A stretch of DNA of 64,000 bases from Phymorhynchus buccinoides. Taxonomy: Eukaryota; Mollusca; Gastropoda; Neogastropoda; Raphitomidae. The notes below the pieces were generated by a model. That model saw only the letters and a program-made list of their open reading frames with translations. It was not told the origin of the DNA and did not search any database. The translations under genes were made by a program, and so were the position numbers. Positions 1-11,385 of the stretch are shown here, piece by piece (the first letter of the stretch is position 1; every line of letters starts with the position of its first letter). The stretch covers positions 39,631,739-39,695,738 of the forward strand of contig CM065698.1 in the NCBI GenBank assembly GCA_017654935.2. Direction: 5' to 3'.

Positions 1-44
1 TCTCTGTCTCTGTTATTAAACTCCACTTTTAATCCACCCTCACA

Positions 45-270
45 CACAAATACACACACATGTGCATACACACATACATATACATATGCACTCTCGCACA
101 CGCACACGCACACACACATATATGTGCACACATATACACACATCAATGTACACACACACACACACACACACATGTATGTACACACACACACATGCGCACA
201 TTCACATACATACACACACACACATACACGACACATACAAACACACACACAACAAACGCATACACACACA
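45..270. repeat. CA-rich microsatellite
   Basis: Imperfect (CA)n/(CACATA)n tract. The open frames across it encode only His/Thr or Val/Cys runs and are not genes. Confidence 0.95.
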
Positions 271-330
271 CACCTTTCCCATTTCTTCCCTCCCTTCCCT
301 TCCCCCCTCCCTTACAAATACAGAAGATCA

Positions 331-1923
331 GAAACAATCACTCGGACAAGATGTCACTGTATAAGATGCCTATCCAATAATCTATACAGGCCAACCCTTA
401 TCAGATGAGAGAAAACTGTTGCCTCAGGTTAGCTGCGATGTTATCTTCAGAAAAGAAAATTGGGCTACACACTGACTAGTATATATATATATGGAGAGAG
501 CAGAAAATGCCGTTGGAGTTATTACAATGTACTGCTTACGTAAGCAAAAATTAAGGTGGCCGCACACGTCAATGTTCTGCATGGATATTAAAATCAGGGA
601 GTTGGAATCATCGCACAGAATGTGTGACCCAGCACCACGAAAGGGACATGAAGAAATGATACATTTGAAAACTTCAGGCAATTCTATTTCTAATGACACA
701 AGAACCATTCTTGTATCTTTTTCCGTTCCAGGGTTATGAGCAGTTAAAGATAGTAGGGTGAGTGTCGGCTATTTTGAGAAAATGCAGCCTAAAGTCTAGC
801 CTAGTTGAAGAAAATGCGTGGACCTACTCGTTTTAAAGCACTTATAAGAGCATTTAGAGACCATTTTAAGGATTATTCTTTATAGATATGAAAGATAAGA
901 TGTTAGAGAACACGAAAATACCCATAACTCAAAATTGAAAAAAAAAAAAGATGTTCAAACCCTGTTGTGAGAAACTAGCCCAGTGACTAGTTAATGTCCC
1001 TGTTGTGGTGCTGGGTCACTTACGTCTGATTTTTAGAGGGTTACCTGGAGTCTCTCTTTAAATTTTTTAAAACTGGGCATCAGGTGAAAATTTGCTACCT
1101 TTTGTGACACACTGGTCTGAGTCTAATAATGGGAGATGGGAAAATTGAGCATCGTATACTTGTACAAACATGTGTGTGCAAGAGTTAACATTGTCTCAGT
1201 TGAATCCCATTTTGCATTATGTGCATTCAAACCGTAAAATTACAAACACTACATATAAACTCTGCATCTGCTGTCATGTGGCTTCAAAGTCAATTAGCTG
1301 TTCCAATATCATTAACTCCCCAAGTTAAATATGACAACAACAACAAAAACTTGAATATCTATATCGTTAGCTATATAACAACAGCAGATACGACTGTAAT
1401 AAAATAAATTCTACAATCACAGAGCACATTACATACAATATATACAAATAATAACCCACTACCTTACTCTGCCCAGTACAAGACAGCAACAAAAAACAAA
1501 AACACACTTGAATGTGCTGATGTGACCAAGAAACACACAAGCCACACCTGCCCTACCAACACAAGAGCAGCCCTATGCCTACCAGTGTACCATTTCAACA
1601 AAGAGAACAGGTAAACTCGAGGCTCATTCACCACCATCGACTACACGTTTGTGCGCAGAACAACACACAATGTTATCACAGAAACAATAATTAATAACAG
1701 CTCACCTGTTGCCAGTGGCAAGCAGCATTATTTATTACATCAGAAACAACAACAACAACAACAAACGCATCTCCTCCATTCAGCAACATACTGCCCGCCT
1801 ACATGCTGTAGTACATCACAGATCAAAGCTGCAGGAAATTAGAACAAAAGGATTTACCAGCCTTATGCTGCTGAGGTATCAATGAAACAGAGACTGGGGG
1901 GATCGTAAAGGCCTGGGGGTGGA
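331..1923. other. No gene recognised
   Basis: AT-rich sequence with a short TA run near 480-492, a GAAAAAA-type A tract near 938 and a CAA triplet run near 1,745-1,765. The open frames are short and low-complexity, and no splice-supported coding exon is visible. Confidence 0.6.
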
Positions 1924-1942
1924 ATGATGGGGGGGGGGGGGG

Positions 1943-1973
<31 letters not shown>

Positions 1974-2020
1974 ACAGGGGGGGGGGGGGGGGAAGGGAGG
2001 CAGGGTGGGGGGAGGGGTAA
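1924..2020. repeat. Poly-G tract
   Basis: Almost uninterrupted G run broken by single A or C bases. It has the composition of a G-quadruplex former on the plus strand. Its length is unreliable in any sequencing technology. Confidence 0.9.
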
Positions 2021-2437
2021 GCGAGAATGACAACTTATACGACATACATAGCTTGCATAATTTCTTAGCTACCGGTACTGTTGTACAGAGCCATAAATAC
2101 TACAGAATCATCCTCTCATACACGTAGCTTACGAGAAATGAAGATGACTGCTGGGTTCGGTCAAATTCACAACAAATGGACAACGGGTGGAGCCTGAAAC
2201 GTCGTGACTTGCTTTGTTTCTGTGATTAAATCTTTTGTTTTGGGTTTCAATTTCGACTTTTGTTTTAATTTGTCGTGAATAGCTTATAAGCGTAACACTA
2301 ACAGCCTCTCACCACCTTTTTGTTTTCTTCAAAATCAGGATTATCCCCATTCACATTTCCTACCCCAACCCACCCCAACCCCAATCCCCCCTCATATTAG
2401 TAGTATGCCAAAAAAAAATGGCACAGTAAGTGCTTCT

Positions 2438-2690
2438 TAGTTCTTCTTCTGCATTCCCAGACCATACGGCCATAATGGGTGAGATTCGTATGTGTTCGTT
2501 TTTCAGTTTTTACTGGTCTCCCCGCTGCATACACCCAACACATTCCAATTTCGGAGGAGCTCAAAAGAGAACATTATTGGGAAGATTTTTTTTTGGGGGG
2601 GAAAGCAGGAGAATGGGCCAATAAGTCAGAAAAAAAAAATAATAGATGATAGTATGAAAAGGAAAAGGCAGAGTCAAAGACCATGCAGTA
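2438..2690 (-). repeat. Dispersed repeat A (SINE-like), 3' variant II
   Basis: Minus-strand copy of a family found at least ten times here. Read 5'->3', full members begin with a CCCCGTGGGGATACC hairpin and carry the words CTTCTGGAAGTTCTG and CTTTTCCCTTTGCTTACTG. They end in a (GAA)n tail. This copy carries the variant-II tail (GGCCATATGG...GCAGAAGAAG) and lacks the 5' hairpin. The microsatellite tail suggests a retroposed SINE, but no clear pol III boxes are seen. Confidence 0.7.
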
Positions 2691-2746
2691 TTCAAATTAG
2701 TTTGGCGGAAACCGTAATGGTATGGGCAAAATGCATGTTGTTACTT

Positions 2747-2828
2747 TCCACTCTTTCCCCATGGCAACACAGTCATACGCTAGTGATATCATTATTAGCA
2801 TAACACTGTATTGCTATGGGGAAAGAGT
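2747..2828. repeat. Short inverted-repeat element M (core)
   Basis: Inverted ends CTCTTTCCCCATGGCAACACAGT and ACACTGTATTGCTATGGGGAAAGAG (with mismatches). The same TTTCCCC(A/G)TGGCAAC core recurs at 36,822-36,905 inside a longer terminal-inverted-repeat element, and in the right inverted arm. Confidence 0.6.
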
Positions 2829-2967
2829 AACAAAAAAACCAACGTGTATCTTGACCGTTACCGGTGCATAGTTAGAGTGTTCTTGAAGAATTTTCTTTCA
2901 ATATTTTGTTTTACAGAGAAAGTGATGGACTTAATTAAAGCATAGTTTGGAAACCATACTCTTCCCA

Positions 2968-2970
<3 letters not shown>

Positions 2971-3004
<34 letters not shown>
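2971..3004. repeat. (TA)n microsatellite
   Basis: About 17 TA dinucleotides. Confidence 0.95.
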
Positions 3005-3009
<5 letters not shown>

Positions 3010-3071
3010 TTGTTTAAAAATAAAAAAATAAAAATATTTGCAGTGAAAATGAGCCGCTCAATTTTTTTTTT

Positions 3072-3248
3072 TTAAGTACAATCGAGAACTGATAACTCAA
3101 AAATGGATAACTCAAAAACACTGGATAACTCACAATAATATTAGGGTTCCAGTATAATAATCTCTAAGTCTTTTTAAATCGAAATACTGGCTATTTCAAA
3201 ATAACATTTCAGTCCCTTCAATTTTGACTTAAGCGATTTTTACTGTAC
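3072..3248. mobile_element. MITE family G (TA-flanked)
   Basis: Shared with 38,333-38,503 and 51,088-51,262. Diagnostic internal words are GATAACTCAAAAA and AGCGATTTTTACTGTA. The other copies end in TACAGT...ACTGTA with TA at both sides, which fits a Tc1/mariner-type non-autonomous element. This copy's left end is mutated. Confidence 0.65.
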
Positions 3249-3367
3249 ATATATACGACTCTACAGCAATACTGAGCAACGGAGAGCATAGGCACCCACA
3301 CCCCACACCCCTGACTCCAAAAATAGCAAAGGGTAAAACGTCTTGACTCATGACATCGACTGTAACA

Positions 3368-3677
3368 GTCTTCTTCTTTGTTCGCTCAGACAGTTTCCTG
3401 TCACATGAGCGTAGATGCGTCATGCTGCCGTTATGCACCTAACTAAGAAATAGTTAGGCCCAGCACGTCTGACTTCAGCTGAAGAAATCTTTGTAAGAAT
3501 TTATAGAAAAAAGGCAGGAGAATGGACCAGTAAGATAGAAAGATAGCAGATGACAGTAAGCAAAGGGAAAAGGCAGAGTCAAAGAGAGTGACAGAATTAG
3601 AGGAAGTTACAAGCACAGAACTTCCAGAAGGTGGGGGAACTATTTTTACGAAAGATCCCCCGGTATCCCCACGGGGG
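3368..3677 (-). repeat. Dispersed repeat A, variant I
   Basis: Nearly full-length minus-strand copy running from the CCCCGTGGGGATACCGGGGG head (at the high-coordinate end) to a (GAAGAA) tail after CTGTCTGAGCG. It aligns by eye with copies at 27,700, 32,467, 41,372 and 47,910. Confidence 0.75.
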
Positions 3678-4159
3678 TGACTGTAACAGTGCAAAAGGAT
3701 CAAAGCGAGCGAAGAAGATGAATGTGTGGGGGGCTATAACGGAATAAGCAGTAAAAGTAAAATGTTCTCCCCCTCCACCCACCCACCCCCCACCCCCACC
3801 CCCAACCCCACTCTCGCAGCGCCCCAAAGAGCACGACCATTCATCTTTGAGGTCCAGGACAATCTGTCAGTGTCCGTCATGACGGCACAATGACTTCCGT
3901 CAGTCAGTCACCCTGATGGACCACACCTGTTGTATGTATGCCTGTCTTTCGTTATGGACTATGACTTCCAGACAGAGGAAAAGGTAGCCACTATTGTGGA
4001 GGGCTGGGTCGAAATTTTTGCATGTAGTGGAGACTCTTTTCCCAGGGTACATACATCCCCACTCTCTTTGCCAGAAAGGACAGATGGCACTGGGGAAGGT
4101 CCCCAAAGGCCAACTAATCCCTCTGTCTGCAGCCCTAGGAGCCAATGCAAATTTCTCCT
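3678..4159. other. No gene recognised
   Basis: Contains a C-rich CCCACCCCC stretch at 3,770-3,812. The open frames on both strands lack any recognisable domain and overlap the flanking repeat. Confidence 0.5.
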
Positions 4160-4490
4160 AGTTTCTTCTTCTTCTTCTTCTGCATTCCCATGCCATATGG
4201 CCATAATGTGTCTGGTTTCAGTGTTTACTGGTCTGTTTACTGGTTTGCTGGGTACAGCTGACACATTCCGATTTCAGAGGAGCTCAAAGGAGTTTTTGTA
4301 GATTTGTTTTTGAAAAAAAGGAAAGGAGAATGGGCCAATAAGTCAGAAAGATAGTAGATGACAAAAAGCAAAGGGAAAAGGCAGAGTCAAAGAGAGTGAC
4401 AGATTTGAGGAAGTTACGAGCACAGAACTTCCAGAAGGTGGGGGATCTACTTGTACGAAAGCCCCCCCCCCCCGGTATCCCCACGGGGAA
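4160..4490 (-). repeat. Dispersed repeat A, variant II (full length)
   Basis: Shares its 5' half with variant I but ends in a different segment (GGCCATATGGCATGGGAATGC then GAAGAAGAAG). It shows that one head is joined to two alternative tails. Confidence 0.75.
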
Positions 4491-4686
4491 TCTCCTAGTT
4501 TAAGAGTCATAGTCTTTCTCGAAAGACTAAGCTGTATAATGATTTGTCCATTACAGTAGAAAATGATTTATTGTACGTACATTACATATCTCATTTTACT
4601 CTTGGTCCCAACACCCGTCAAATGTCAACCAATGACAAAAGCAATTAAATTAAAAAGGCCCAAGGTCCACGCCAAAAACTAGGCTA

Positions 4687-4846
4687 TACAGTGAAACCTC
4701 CCTTATAAGACCTCCCTAAGACTCCCTCCTATATAAGACCTACTTATCTGAGACATTGCCCTTCTTTGTAAGTATTAAAATTACCTCCCTTAGAAGACCT
4801 CAGTTTGGATGATTTTTGAAGGTCTTATAAGGGAGGTTCCACTGTA
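4687..4846. mobile_element. MITE family F (TA-flanked)
   Basis: Terminal inverted repeats around CAGTGGAACCTCCCTTATAAG, with TA at both ends. The interior repeats the word CTTATAAGACC, and other copies are at 24,592 and 36,022. TA target duplication and CAGT termini fit Tc1/mariner-type non-autonomous elements. Confidence 0.8.
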
Positions 4847-4951
4847 CTAGAGACAAGAGCATAGGCGGATTATGCTGTTGGCAAAGGGGGGTTTCCAGCA
4901 AACTTTAAAGATAGTTAATGATTATGAAAATGGTCACAGGTGAACAATTAT

Positions 4952-4956
<5 letters not shown>

Positions 4957-5011
<55 letters not shown>

Positions 5012-5360
5012 GCGTGTGCGCGCGCGCGTGTTTGTGTGCATGTGTGTGTGTCTTTAAGACAACAAATATTCCCATCCAGTCAGACACACTGACAGACAGA
5101 CAGACAGACAGACAGACGGACACACACACACTCACTCTCTCACACACACTCTCTCTCTCTCTCTCCATCACACACACACACACAAACACTTGCACACACA
5201 AACACTTGCACACACACACACACACACACACACACGTTACACACACACATACACACACACACTCTCTCTCACACACACACACACAAACACACACACAACC
5301 AACCACACACACACACACACGCACACACACACAGTCACACACACACACACACACATGCAA
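4957..5360. repeat. Inverted TG / CA microsatellite pair
   Basis: A long (TG)n run (4,957-5,050) is followed by ACAG-repeat (5,090-5,116) and then long (CA)n runs to 5,357. The two halves are complementary. Confidence 0.95.
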
Positions 5361-5735
5361 GCATACGCCATGCAGTGTAACTTAACCCCACAGCCAGACA
5401 AAACAGATGAGAATTACTCACAGAAAGGCACTGGTGCAGTCCAGAAGAAACCCTTTAGGTCCAAACTTGCAGTGAGGGCTCACGCCATACAGTGACCGGG
5501 CCTTCCTGCAAAAAACAGTCTCGCTACTGCAGACTTGGTCAGTTTAGGCACTCAGTTAAATGGACATTGAACAATGAATGCGAAAGGGAGAACATTGAAT
5601 GGATGGTGGGAGGGGAGTAAAAAAAGGAGGGAATGAAAAATGAATGGAAACAAAAATTTGTAAATGTTGAAAATTTAAATGTCACCAGCACACACTGCTA
5701 TCTAGGCATATAGTGTTATTTGTGATGAGTGTGTG

Positions 5736-5767
<32 letters not shown>

Positions 5768-6120
5768 CATGTGTGTGTGCGTGCATGCATACATGTGTGT
5801 CAGTTCCTGTATTACTAATACTATTAGTGCATGAATAAGAGAGAGTGGATACTGTCTCTCTCTGTGCCAGGCTTCATGCACTATGTGTATCCCTGTGTGC
5901 ATATCACTCTCTATGCAAGTGCAGACACTTGGAGCTTACACAATAAGTGTCCTACACGTGTCATGTTTTTACTTGCTAAGTTTTTTTAACAAAAAAACTG
6001 TATTTTTTTACCTTGTGTTTTTATCCCTTTTTAATATGTGGTAAGATTAAACGTGGTGACAGCCCTAACATGGCCTTTGTTGTCGACAGGGCTATAATTT
6101 TAATCGTAATCCAATAAGTG
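5361..6120. other. No gene recognised; TG microsatellite inside
   Basis: Unique AT-rich sequence with a (TG)n tract at about 5,729-5,780. No coding exon is seen. Confidence 0.5.
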
Positions 6121-6122
6121 TC

Positions 6123-6160
<38 letters not shown>

Positions 6161-6345
6161 AGTGTGTGTGTGTCACTTTGTGTGTGTGTATGTGTGTGTG
6201 TGCATGTGTGTGTCACTGTGTGTGTGTGTGTGTGTCACTGTCTGTGTGTGTGTGTGTGTGTGTGAGTGTGTGTGTGTCACTGTGTATGTGTCACTGTGTG
6301 TGTGTGTGTGCGTGTGTCTGTCCCTGTGTCACTGTGTATGCAAAA
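6121..6345. repeat. TG-rich microsatellite with CACTG interruptions
   Basis: (TG)n broken at intervals by TCACTG or TCACTT. The Cys/Val open frames here are artefacts of composition. Confidence 0.95.
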
Positions 6346-6467
6346 ATGTGTGAGTGTGGTACTACGCACATGATGCCTGTGCACATAAACATGTGCTAAA
6401 CAAATCAGATTTAATTACTCTTACTGTTATGCTACATAGTCAGAAAAAAATCTATGCTGACTCAACG

Positions 6468-6686
6468 CAGGGCTCCCAATCGTCCCGCAAAACAAAGGGT
6501 CCCAGGGACTCCTTTACTTACAGCATAGAGGGTCCTAGAGGCGGGATAGAGGGTCCCAATGACATTGTGAATGCTAAAAAATATTTTTTCTAGTGCATCC
6601 CTGGAACCCCCTGCACATTCTTTTAGAGGGTCCTTTAGAATTCTAGTACTTCATAGACCCACAAATGGGGGTCCCTGGGAGCCCTG
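6468..6686. mobile_element. Repeat family K with CAGGGCTCCCA ends
   Basis: Terminal inverted repeats CAGGGCTCCCA and TGGGAGCCCTG bound about 219 bp. A perfect 12-bp direct repeat (gctgactcaacg) abuts both ends. Further copies are at 16,936-17,153, 41,800-41,946 and the right inverted arm. The CAGGG/CCCTG ends resemble hAT elements, although 12 bp is longer than the 8 bp expected for hAT. Confidence 0.7.
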
Positions 6687-6784
6687 GCTGACTCAACGCA
6701 ACAACAACGCAATAGGCTCACAATGACGAAGCAAACAAACATATCACAATCATTCAAGGATATGAAGTTTAGTTGTTCTCTTAC

Positions 6785-6987
6785 CTGGCTCTGTTCAACT
6801 TCCTCGATAGTTGTCTAGAGTCGACCTCGTCGGGCGGTTTGCCCTCCGAAATAACCGCATTCTGCAAGTTGTCTGCGATATTATTTACATCGTCGTCACG
6901 ATCGGCGGCACCTGTAGGCGAGGACATGGTTCGTCCAGCCTTGGGAATGGATTTGTACGCTGTTTTGTCGGAATCGTGCGAATCCAT
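6785..6987 (-). CDS. Putative first coding exon of an unidentified gene
   Basis: The exon is read from an ATG at 6,985-6,987 (an in-frame ATG lies three codons upstream) to a strong donor, CAG|GTAAGA, at 6,784/6,785. It gives 67 codons plus two bases. The predicted N-terminus (MDSHDSDKTAYKSIPKAGR...) is hydrophilic and acidic, with no signal peptide or membrane segment. The exon is CpG-rich and non-repetitive, unlike its surroundings, which supports real coding sequence. I do not recognise the protein. Such a disordered head could precede many kinds of domain. The next exon should lie at lower coordinates on this strand, but none could be identified with confidence, so the gene may continue outside the window. 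Confidence 0.5.
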
Positions 6988-7560
6988 AGTTCTCAAGTCT
7001 TTACGATCAGATAAGGAATGTTAGGCCTTCCTAAATGCTGCTGATCCTCTTGCTTAACTAATAGCACTTTGAGCGTAGCGTAGTCGTCTGCTCTTTTCCA
7101 CGCGCTCTGTGATCATCTGCATACAAATTGAACTGTAGGCCTACTAGTGATCAGCTTTTTCTCGTCTGCTTGAGTGTTCCCTCATGGGTTCAACAAAGAG
7201 GGGTAACTCTCACTTAGTTTCTGTGGTAGGTAAAGTAGTCAGGAGTGGTTATCCTTCGGTGTGTGTGTGTGTGCATGGGTGTGTGCGGTTGTGTTTATCA
7301 TATTCTACAGAGTTAAGACATACTCAGTGTCTCAGCTTTGTCATTTGTAGGCTCTCCTTTTTCCATGGTTAATTAATATGAATTGTATTCAGTCTTTTTT
7401 AATGTTATTTCTACTCAGTTTTCCTTTCCTATTTTGCTACCTTCTTGTCGCCACACTGAAGACGGGCTATGGCCAGAAACGTTTGTTTTGTTTCTAATAA
7501 AAGAGACCTTAATCAACCAGCCTCTAATTGAGTGTTTTATACCTACATAATAAAATTCAT
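6988..7560. other. Possible 5' flank of the minus-strand exon; no gene
   Basis: Relatively CpG-rich near 7,060-7,110, which would fit a promoter or 5' UTR for the exon at 6,785-6,987, but no TATA box or initiator can be assigned. A TG run lies at 7,261-7,280. Confidence 0.3.
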
Positions 7561-8390
7561 GCATTTGGCGTCTGTCTGTATTTGTTTGCCCTGCAACTCA
7601 CGAACCGGTGCACATAATCGCTTCAAATTTTGTGTGGTGGTGTATCATGGTACACAGATGGTCCCATAGAAAATCTTAACCTCCAGTACAAACCTCCGGC
7701 AAGGGAGACTCACTTTTCTGTAAAACATGTTTGTCCTGTAACTCACAGGATCGCTTCAAATATTGTGTCGGGATATGTCAGGGTACTTAGATGGTCTCAT
7801 ATAAATTTTGAACCTCCAGTGCAAACCTCCGCCAAGGAAGACTCACTTTTCTGTAAGATGTTTGTTCACCCTGTAGCTCATGAACTGGAGCACAGAATCG
7901 CTTCAAATTTTGTGTGATGGTGTATCATGCGGCAGATATGGCCCCATAAAAAATTATCCAGTACAAATTTCCGCAAAGGAAGACACTTTTCTGTTAAAAA
8001 AAAAATGTTTGCCCTGTAACTCACGCACTATTTGACAGAATCATTTCAAATTCTGTGTTGGTGTGTGTCATGGCACCTAGATGGTCCCATAGAAATTTTG
8101 AACCTCCAGTGCAAATCTCCGCCAAGGAAGACTGACTTTTCTGTAAGATTGGTACGTCTGTCTGTGTCTCTGTCCAGATAAAAGTGCCCATAGTTTCAAA
8201 ACTGTTGGCGTTGGACCCCTATCTATACCTATATAATAAAATGTGCTGTGTGTGTGTGTGTGTGTGTAGTACAGTGACTGTGTGTGTAGTACGGTGAGTG
8301 TGTGTGTGACTGTCCGGATAAAAGTGCCCATAGTTTCAAAACTGTTGGCGTTGGACCCCTATCTATACAATAAAATGTGTGTATGTGTCA
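7560..8390 (+). repeat. Diverged tandem repeat of about 120-170 bp
   Basis: At least four units each carry CCTGTAACTCACG..., ATCGCTTCAAATTTTGTG, ATGGTCCCATA and CAAACCTCCGCCAAGGAAGACT. They begin near 7,588, 7,730, 7,866 and 8,008. The 3' part repeats AGTGCCCATAGTTTCAAAACTG at 8,183 and 8,325, followed by ATAATAAAATGTG and TG runs. Likely a degraded dispersed element with internal tandem structure. Confidence 0.7.
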
Positions 8391-8752
8391 GCATCGCAGG
8401 GGAAATGCAGTGGAAAACATGTTGAAGGGGCCAATAGCACGATGAGAGCGAGAGCTGAGGGTGCTCCGAAAACAAGTGCTCGTAGTTTTAAATCGTTGGC
8501 GTTAGACCACTATAAAGTGGTGTTTTTGCTGTTGTTTTTTCTTGTTTTTGCAACTTTTATAAAACACCTGATAGTTCCATAGTTATATTGCACGCACAGC
8601 AATATTTGTGCAGGCATGCGCACGTTTGTGCGAGCATGCATGCATTTGCATGGCATGTGTTATCTGCAGATGGCAATGTCAAAGACTGTTGAAGCTCTTG
8701 TAAGGTCTTTGGTGATGTACAAGTCAAACATGTTTTCTTGTGTGACTGTGGG

Positions 8753-8756
<4 letters not shown>

Positions 8757-8800
<44 letters not shown>
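8757..8800. repeat. (CT)n microsatellite
   Basis: About 22 CT dinucleotides. Confidence 0.95.
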
Positions 8801-8804
<4 letters not shown>

Positions 8805-8828
8805 TATACAATCATTGATGCTTATACA

Positions 8829-9010
8829 TGGGTGCAACTACAAAAAACGAAAAAACCCTGAAAGGCCAGAGTCTAGGGGTAATGTCCCCCTGCAGCTGAA
8901 GAAAAAATTGATTCATGAAGGTATTTTAGTGTGCTTTTAGACACACAAAGATCTTGTTTGACAAATTTTTAAAAAAAAAGGAAATTCCTTTTCTGGCAAA
9001 ATTCAAAAAC
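8829..9010 (+). mobile_element. MITE family B, right end missing
   Basis: Starts with TGGGTGCAACTAC and carries GGTAATGTCCCCCTGCAG and ACACAAAGATCTTGTTTGAC, as in the complete copies at 36,448 and 33,174. The expected AGTTGCACCCA right end is replaced by CA-rich microsatellite sequence (9,020-9,230). Confidence 0.7.
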
Positions 9011-9296
9011 ACCATTAAATGCACATACAAACGTATGCACACACACACAAGCATGCATACTGATACGCACACACACATGCATACACATATCAAAAGAGAT
9101 GGCGTGCACGCACCACACATGCACGCCAACACACATGGACAAACGTAGGACAGACACACATGCATACCAAAAGAGATGGCATGCATGCACCACACATACA
9201 TGGATACATGTAGACACGCACATACATACAAATGCATTGGTGATGGGTGGGTAAAGGTCAAGATGTGCCACCCCCCCCCCTACCTATCTCGGTGAA

Positions 9297-9606
9297 TTCT
9301 ATTTTTCCGTTATTGCCTTTCTTACCATACATAAAGCTGTATTTTAGGAACATTTTTAGCTAATAACCTTTTTGGAATACTAACCCTAACCCTAGCCCTA
9401 ACCCTACCCCCCACCCTATAAGACGGAAAAACGCAACGAACCACAACTGTGACAAATCGCGGTGTACTGCAGTACATAGTGGGGGGTAGGGTTAGGTTTA
9501 GGGCTAGGGTTAGGGTTAGTATTCCCAAAAGGTTATTAGCTGAATATGTTCCTAAAATACAGCTTTATGTATGGTAAGAAAGGCAAAAACGGAAAAATAG
9601 AATTAA
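9297..9606. repeat. Inverted repeat carrying telomere-like TTAGGG motifs
   Basis: The arms (outer words TATTTTTCCGTTATTGCC and GGCAAAAACGGAAAAATA) are reverse complements over about 120 bp. Inside each arm are short interstitial telomeric runs, CCCTAACCCTAGCCC at 9,384-9,410 and its complement at 9,484-9,515, separated by a short unique loop. Confidence 0.85.
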
Positions 9607-9904
9607 CCGAGAAATGCAGGGGGGGTGGCACATCTTTACCTTTGCCGATGGGTGGACTTGAAAACTATGACACACAAACTAGCTCTGATACAAAAGGTAG
9701 CTGGAATAAAATAAACAAAATTGTTAAATCAATAGTTTAATATTTTCTTCAATGTGATTTTTTACCTTGCCTTTTTGCTTTTTTTAAAAACTTTTTCATT
9801 TTCAAGTTTTCTTTTTTTTTTTAAAGTATAAGAGATAATAGAGGAAGAGAGAATAAACTGTCTTAGCTTTTTCTTGTTGATGTTGTCCTTTTTGTTGATC
9901 TGCA

Positions 9905-10575
9905 GTTCAACTCATTCGCATCGCAACAATTTTGAATTATTAACCAAAACTCACAAATCACTCCAGCCATACACACAAACAAAACATACATAATCAAAAG
10001 GAGAAATCAAGGACGATTACAGGTTTTTACTTCAGGTTTAGACATAGGGAAGTGGTAGATCAGACTTTTTTTATACATAGACTTTATATGGCTCCCCCCA
10101 CCTGCGTGCGCATCTCGACCCTTCCAACGGAAGTGTCGCCATCTTAGTCCTTATTTGTGTGTAAACAAAGTGAAAATGTTATCTAAATGTGTAAAAAAAC
10201 CATCCAGATGTTATAAATACAGTTTAGATAAGTTTCGAATTGGAACAGCCAAATATGCAGCATTGATCTGGCATTTTTCAAACAAAGTTACTGACTAAGA
10301 TGGCGGTCTCCCATAATATGGCGGTCTCCCATAATATGGCGCTCCTTGTGGCCGGATATGACGACACGTGGGTACAAGCCATAGAAAAACTCTCTACACC
10401 GAAAACCACTACAAAAGCAAAATCAGAGGCAAAATTGTGGTCTAAGGGAGCGAAGCGAGTTTAGAAGTGACCAAGGTATTGTGTGCACACATATTTACTT
10501 CCCTTGAAGCAAATGCATCAAATTGAGAGCTGTCTATTAATTCCGGACATAAGGCCGGAATGACTTGAATGGTAT
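9905..10575. mobile_element. Dispersed repeat L, with an internal insertion
   Basis: Ends CAACTCATTCGCATCGCAAC and TTGAATG pair with the copies at 43,177-43,565 and 46,024-46,420. All carry CAGGTTTAGACATAGG and GGTCTAAGGGAGCGAAG. Relative to those copies, about 10,090-10,385 is extra sequence, including two tandem ATAATATGGCGGTCTCCC words. Confidence 0.7.
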
Positions 10576-10632
10576 CCAGTTTGTTTGCACTGTATATTAG
10601 GGAGTGCATTTCAAAACAAATAGAAATGTTCC

Positions 10633-10725
10633 CTGTGTGTGTGTGTTGTGTTGTGTGTGTGTGTTGTGTGTGTGTGCATGTGTGTGTGTGTGTGTGCGGC
10701 ACAGGCATGTGCATGTGTGTGTGAA
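10633..10725. repeat. TG-rich microsatellite
   Basis: (TG)n with TTG interruptions. Confidence 0.95.
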
Positions 10726-11385
10726 CATGCTCCCATTTCAGCTTTTCAAATTTTTTTAACAATGACATTCTTTGGCTATTTTCAAAATAATTCCAGATGT
10801 CAAAACACCAAATTATTATTTTACACAATGCGCCTGACACTTTGAGTGACACCTACAAAACATGATAATAAAAGGCAAGCTGAAAAGACGAGAAGAAACA
10901 CGAAGCAACAAAGATGGAAACAAATCATTGCAACAAAGAATCAAGGAAATAATTAACACTTGACCAACCAGCATGATCAATAACTTGCTTTATTTCTGAT
11001 TCACTCCTTTTTCAGCAACAAAACACAATAATAACATAATTTACGCTAACAACAGACAAAATAGTTTTCTTTAGGTTTTTTTGTTTTGAGTCATTCAACT
11101 TTTTTGCTATTTCTCAAAAAAAGAACATTTGAGCATCGGAAACAACTTTTGATTATACTGATGAAACTAAACTTCAAATTCAATCACAAAATCTTAGCTG
11201 TACAGGCCTGACTAATCTTACTTGGAATAGTAAATTGTTTCTGTAAAACATTACAAATGCATTGTAATGATCAATTCTTATCCATATACTTAAAAACTGT
11301 CAAAAACGATAAGGTCAATTACACTGATTCTAATACAATACTTAATGACTCAGCATACTCTGTGCTTATTCTTTAACAAAATGTA
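10726..11385. other. No gene recognised; sequence recurs after the N gap
   Basis: AT-rich. The stretch 11,077-11,385 matches 63,146-63,440 in the same orientation, with many single-base differences there. Confidence 0.6.

Noticed and set aside
60..408. Open frames of His/Thr/Tyr residues
   Set aside because: Translation of CA microsatellite; the same holds at 4,905-5,495, 6,126-6,399, 26,311-26,643, 38,488-38,902 and 50,733-51,102.
1863..2127. Poly-Pro / poly-Gly open frames
   Set aside because: Translation of the poly-G tract.
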